Shown here in pieces: positions 53,480 to 53,902 of a DNA stretch of 53,902 nucleotides; the first letter of the stretch is position 1; each line of letters opens with the position of its first letter. The notes under the pieces are model-generated. The model was not told where the DNA came from and made no database searches. It worked only from the letters and a program-made list of their open reading frames with translations. A program made the position numbers and the translations under genes. The stretch is from positions 1-53,902 of the IMG/VR virus record IMGVR_UViG_3300042335_000111; one strand, written 5' to 3'. This DNA is from a virus.

Positions 53480-53902
53480 TCAAAAGTTGGAGAATCGTTC
53501 TGGTTTGGTAGTTGTTTTAGGTTTCATCCATTCAGCTTTGAAACTCTGCCATCCACGGGTGACGCATTCGGTCAGTGCCTCCTCAATGTGCATCGCTGCC
53601 TTCTCCGCTTCTTTGGCGATAGACGCGAGTGCGGTTGCTGATAGCGGAGCGCGTTTAGCTTTACGTAGGGAGATGAAGTCATTCCAGACTTGCTCGCTCA
53701 CGCCGCTCGGCTTTTCGATTTTGGTAGCTCGTTTGGTTCGTGGGGGGGCGAGCGGAATTGGGGGGGTAGTTCCATTGCCATCGGCAGAGTTCAGTTTGGC
53801 GTTAGCCGAACCCGAAGCGTTAGCTTCACTTGGGTTAGTCGGGAATAGATTTGGTTGATTCAATTCAACCGAGGAATGTGAGGCCATTGCCGAACTTTCC
53901 TC
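53480..53902 (-). CDS. Phage replication initiation protein, C-terminal part (continues at 628-1)
   Basis: Same gene as 1-628. Bases 53776-53902 duplicate 1-127. The visible frame is open to the window edge; the ATG at 53887 is internal to the longer protein. A Ser/Asn/Pro-rich linker leads to the domain GVSEQVWNDFISLRKAKRAP...AAMHIEEALTECVTRGWQSFKAEW, the common C-terminal element of phage replication proteins. Followed directly by palindrome 53464-53479 and the methyltransferase. Confidence 0.8.
   Translation of the reverse strand, partial: EESSAMASHSSVELNQPNLFPTNPSEANASGSANAKLNSADGNGTTPPIPLAPPRTKRATKIEKPSGVSEQVWNDFISLRKAKRAPLSATALASIAKEAEKAAMHIEEALTECVTRGWQSFKAEWMKPKTTTKPERFSNF
53776..53902. 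repeat. Terminal direct repeat, copy 2 (assembly overlap)
   Basis: Identical to 1-127; it marks circular closure of the contig. Confidence 0.9.

Noticed and set aside
1-53902. Integrase, excisionase or attachment site for lysogeny
   Set aside because: No tyrosine or serine recombinase motif in any credible gene, despite the repressor-like XRE switch.
1-53902. Phage-encoded DNA polymerase or N4/T7-type RNA polymerase
   Set aside because: No polymerase motifs seen, including in the giant 2486-aa protein; host enzymes are presumably used.

Overview
The window is a complete, circularly closed genome of a tailed, podovirus-like phage. The first 127 bases recur exactly at positions 53776-53902, as expected when an assembler overlaps the ends of a circular or circularly permuted molecule, so the unique genome is about 53,775 bp. 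The host cannot be named. Promoters are sigma70-like (TTGACA, 16-17 bp, TA-rich -10). Most starts have no Shine-Dalgarno and are preceded by A- or AC-rich leaders, or the transcripts look leaderless. There is no integrase, tRNA, rRNA, RNA polymerase or CRISPR array that I can see.

Layout. (1) 0.6-1.8 kb holds a control region. Two divergent promoters share the palindrome TTGACTTGTCAA. The rightward one drives an XRE-type regulator, an HNH protein and two small genes (1844-2733). The leftward one drives a 125-aa protein, a frameshifted GNAT/Mom-like gene and then the replication block. (2) 2.7-4.6 kb is the terminase large subunit, minus strand. (3) 4.6-35.8 kb, plus strand, is the virion module: portal, scaffold, major capsid protein, small head proteins, fibre genes, a lysis cassette, two more fibres with S74-type chaperone ends, tail proteins, a trypsin-like protease, a cupin-like protein, internal virion proteins and a 2486-aa giant ejection/polyvalent protein. 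(4) 36.0-40.0 kb, plus strand, is a nucleic-acid module: PD-(D/E)XK nuclease, possible ssDNA-binding protein, small genes and a possible Acb2-like hairpin protein. (5) 40.1-42.0 kb, minus strand, encodes an SF2 helicase operon divergent from a small-terminase-like gene at 42.1-42.7 kb. (6) 42.7-45.4 kb, minus strand, is a run of small unknown genes. (7) 45.4-46.4 kb is a roughly 1-kb non-coding region rich in short direct repeats. (8) 46.4-53.8 kb, minus strand, continuing through the join into 628-1, is a tightly overlapping operon: replication initiator, C5 cytosine methyltransferase, DnaB helicase, resolvase-like nuclease, small basic proteins, a GIY-YIG endonuclease, a zinc-ribbon protein, a glycosyltransferase and a dCMP deaminase.

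The strongest unexplained signal is a family of 24 dispersed palindromes, consensus TTATCG-KWWM-CGATAA. About half sit exactly at gene junctions, several filling the whole gap between a stop codon and the next start. The rest lie inside genes. They look like operator or stoperator sites, or modular boundary elements. A second strong signal is a methyltransferase gene that is open in two frames, with recognisable protein motifs in both. A third is a set of three iterons inside the replication-initiator gene, the arrangement of the lambda origin.
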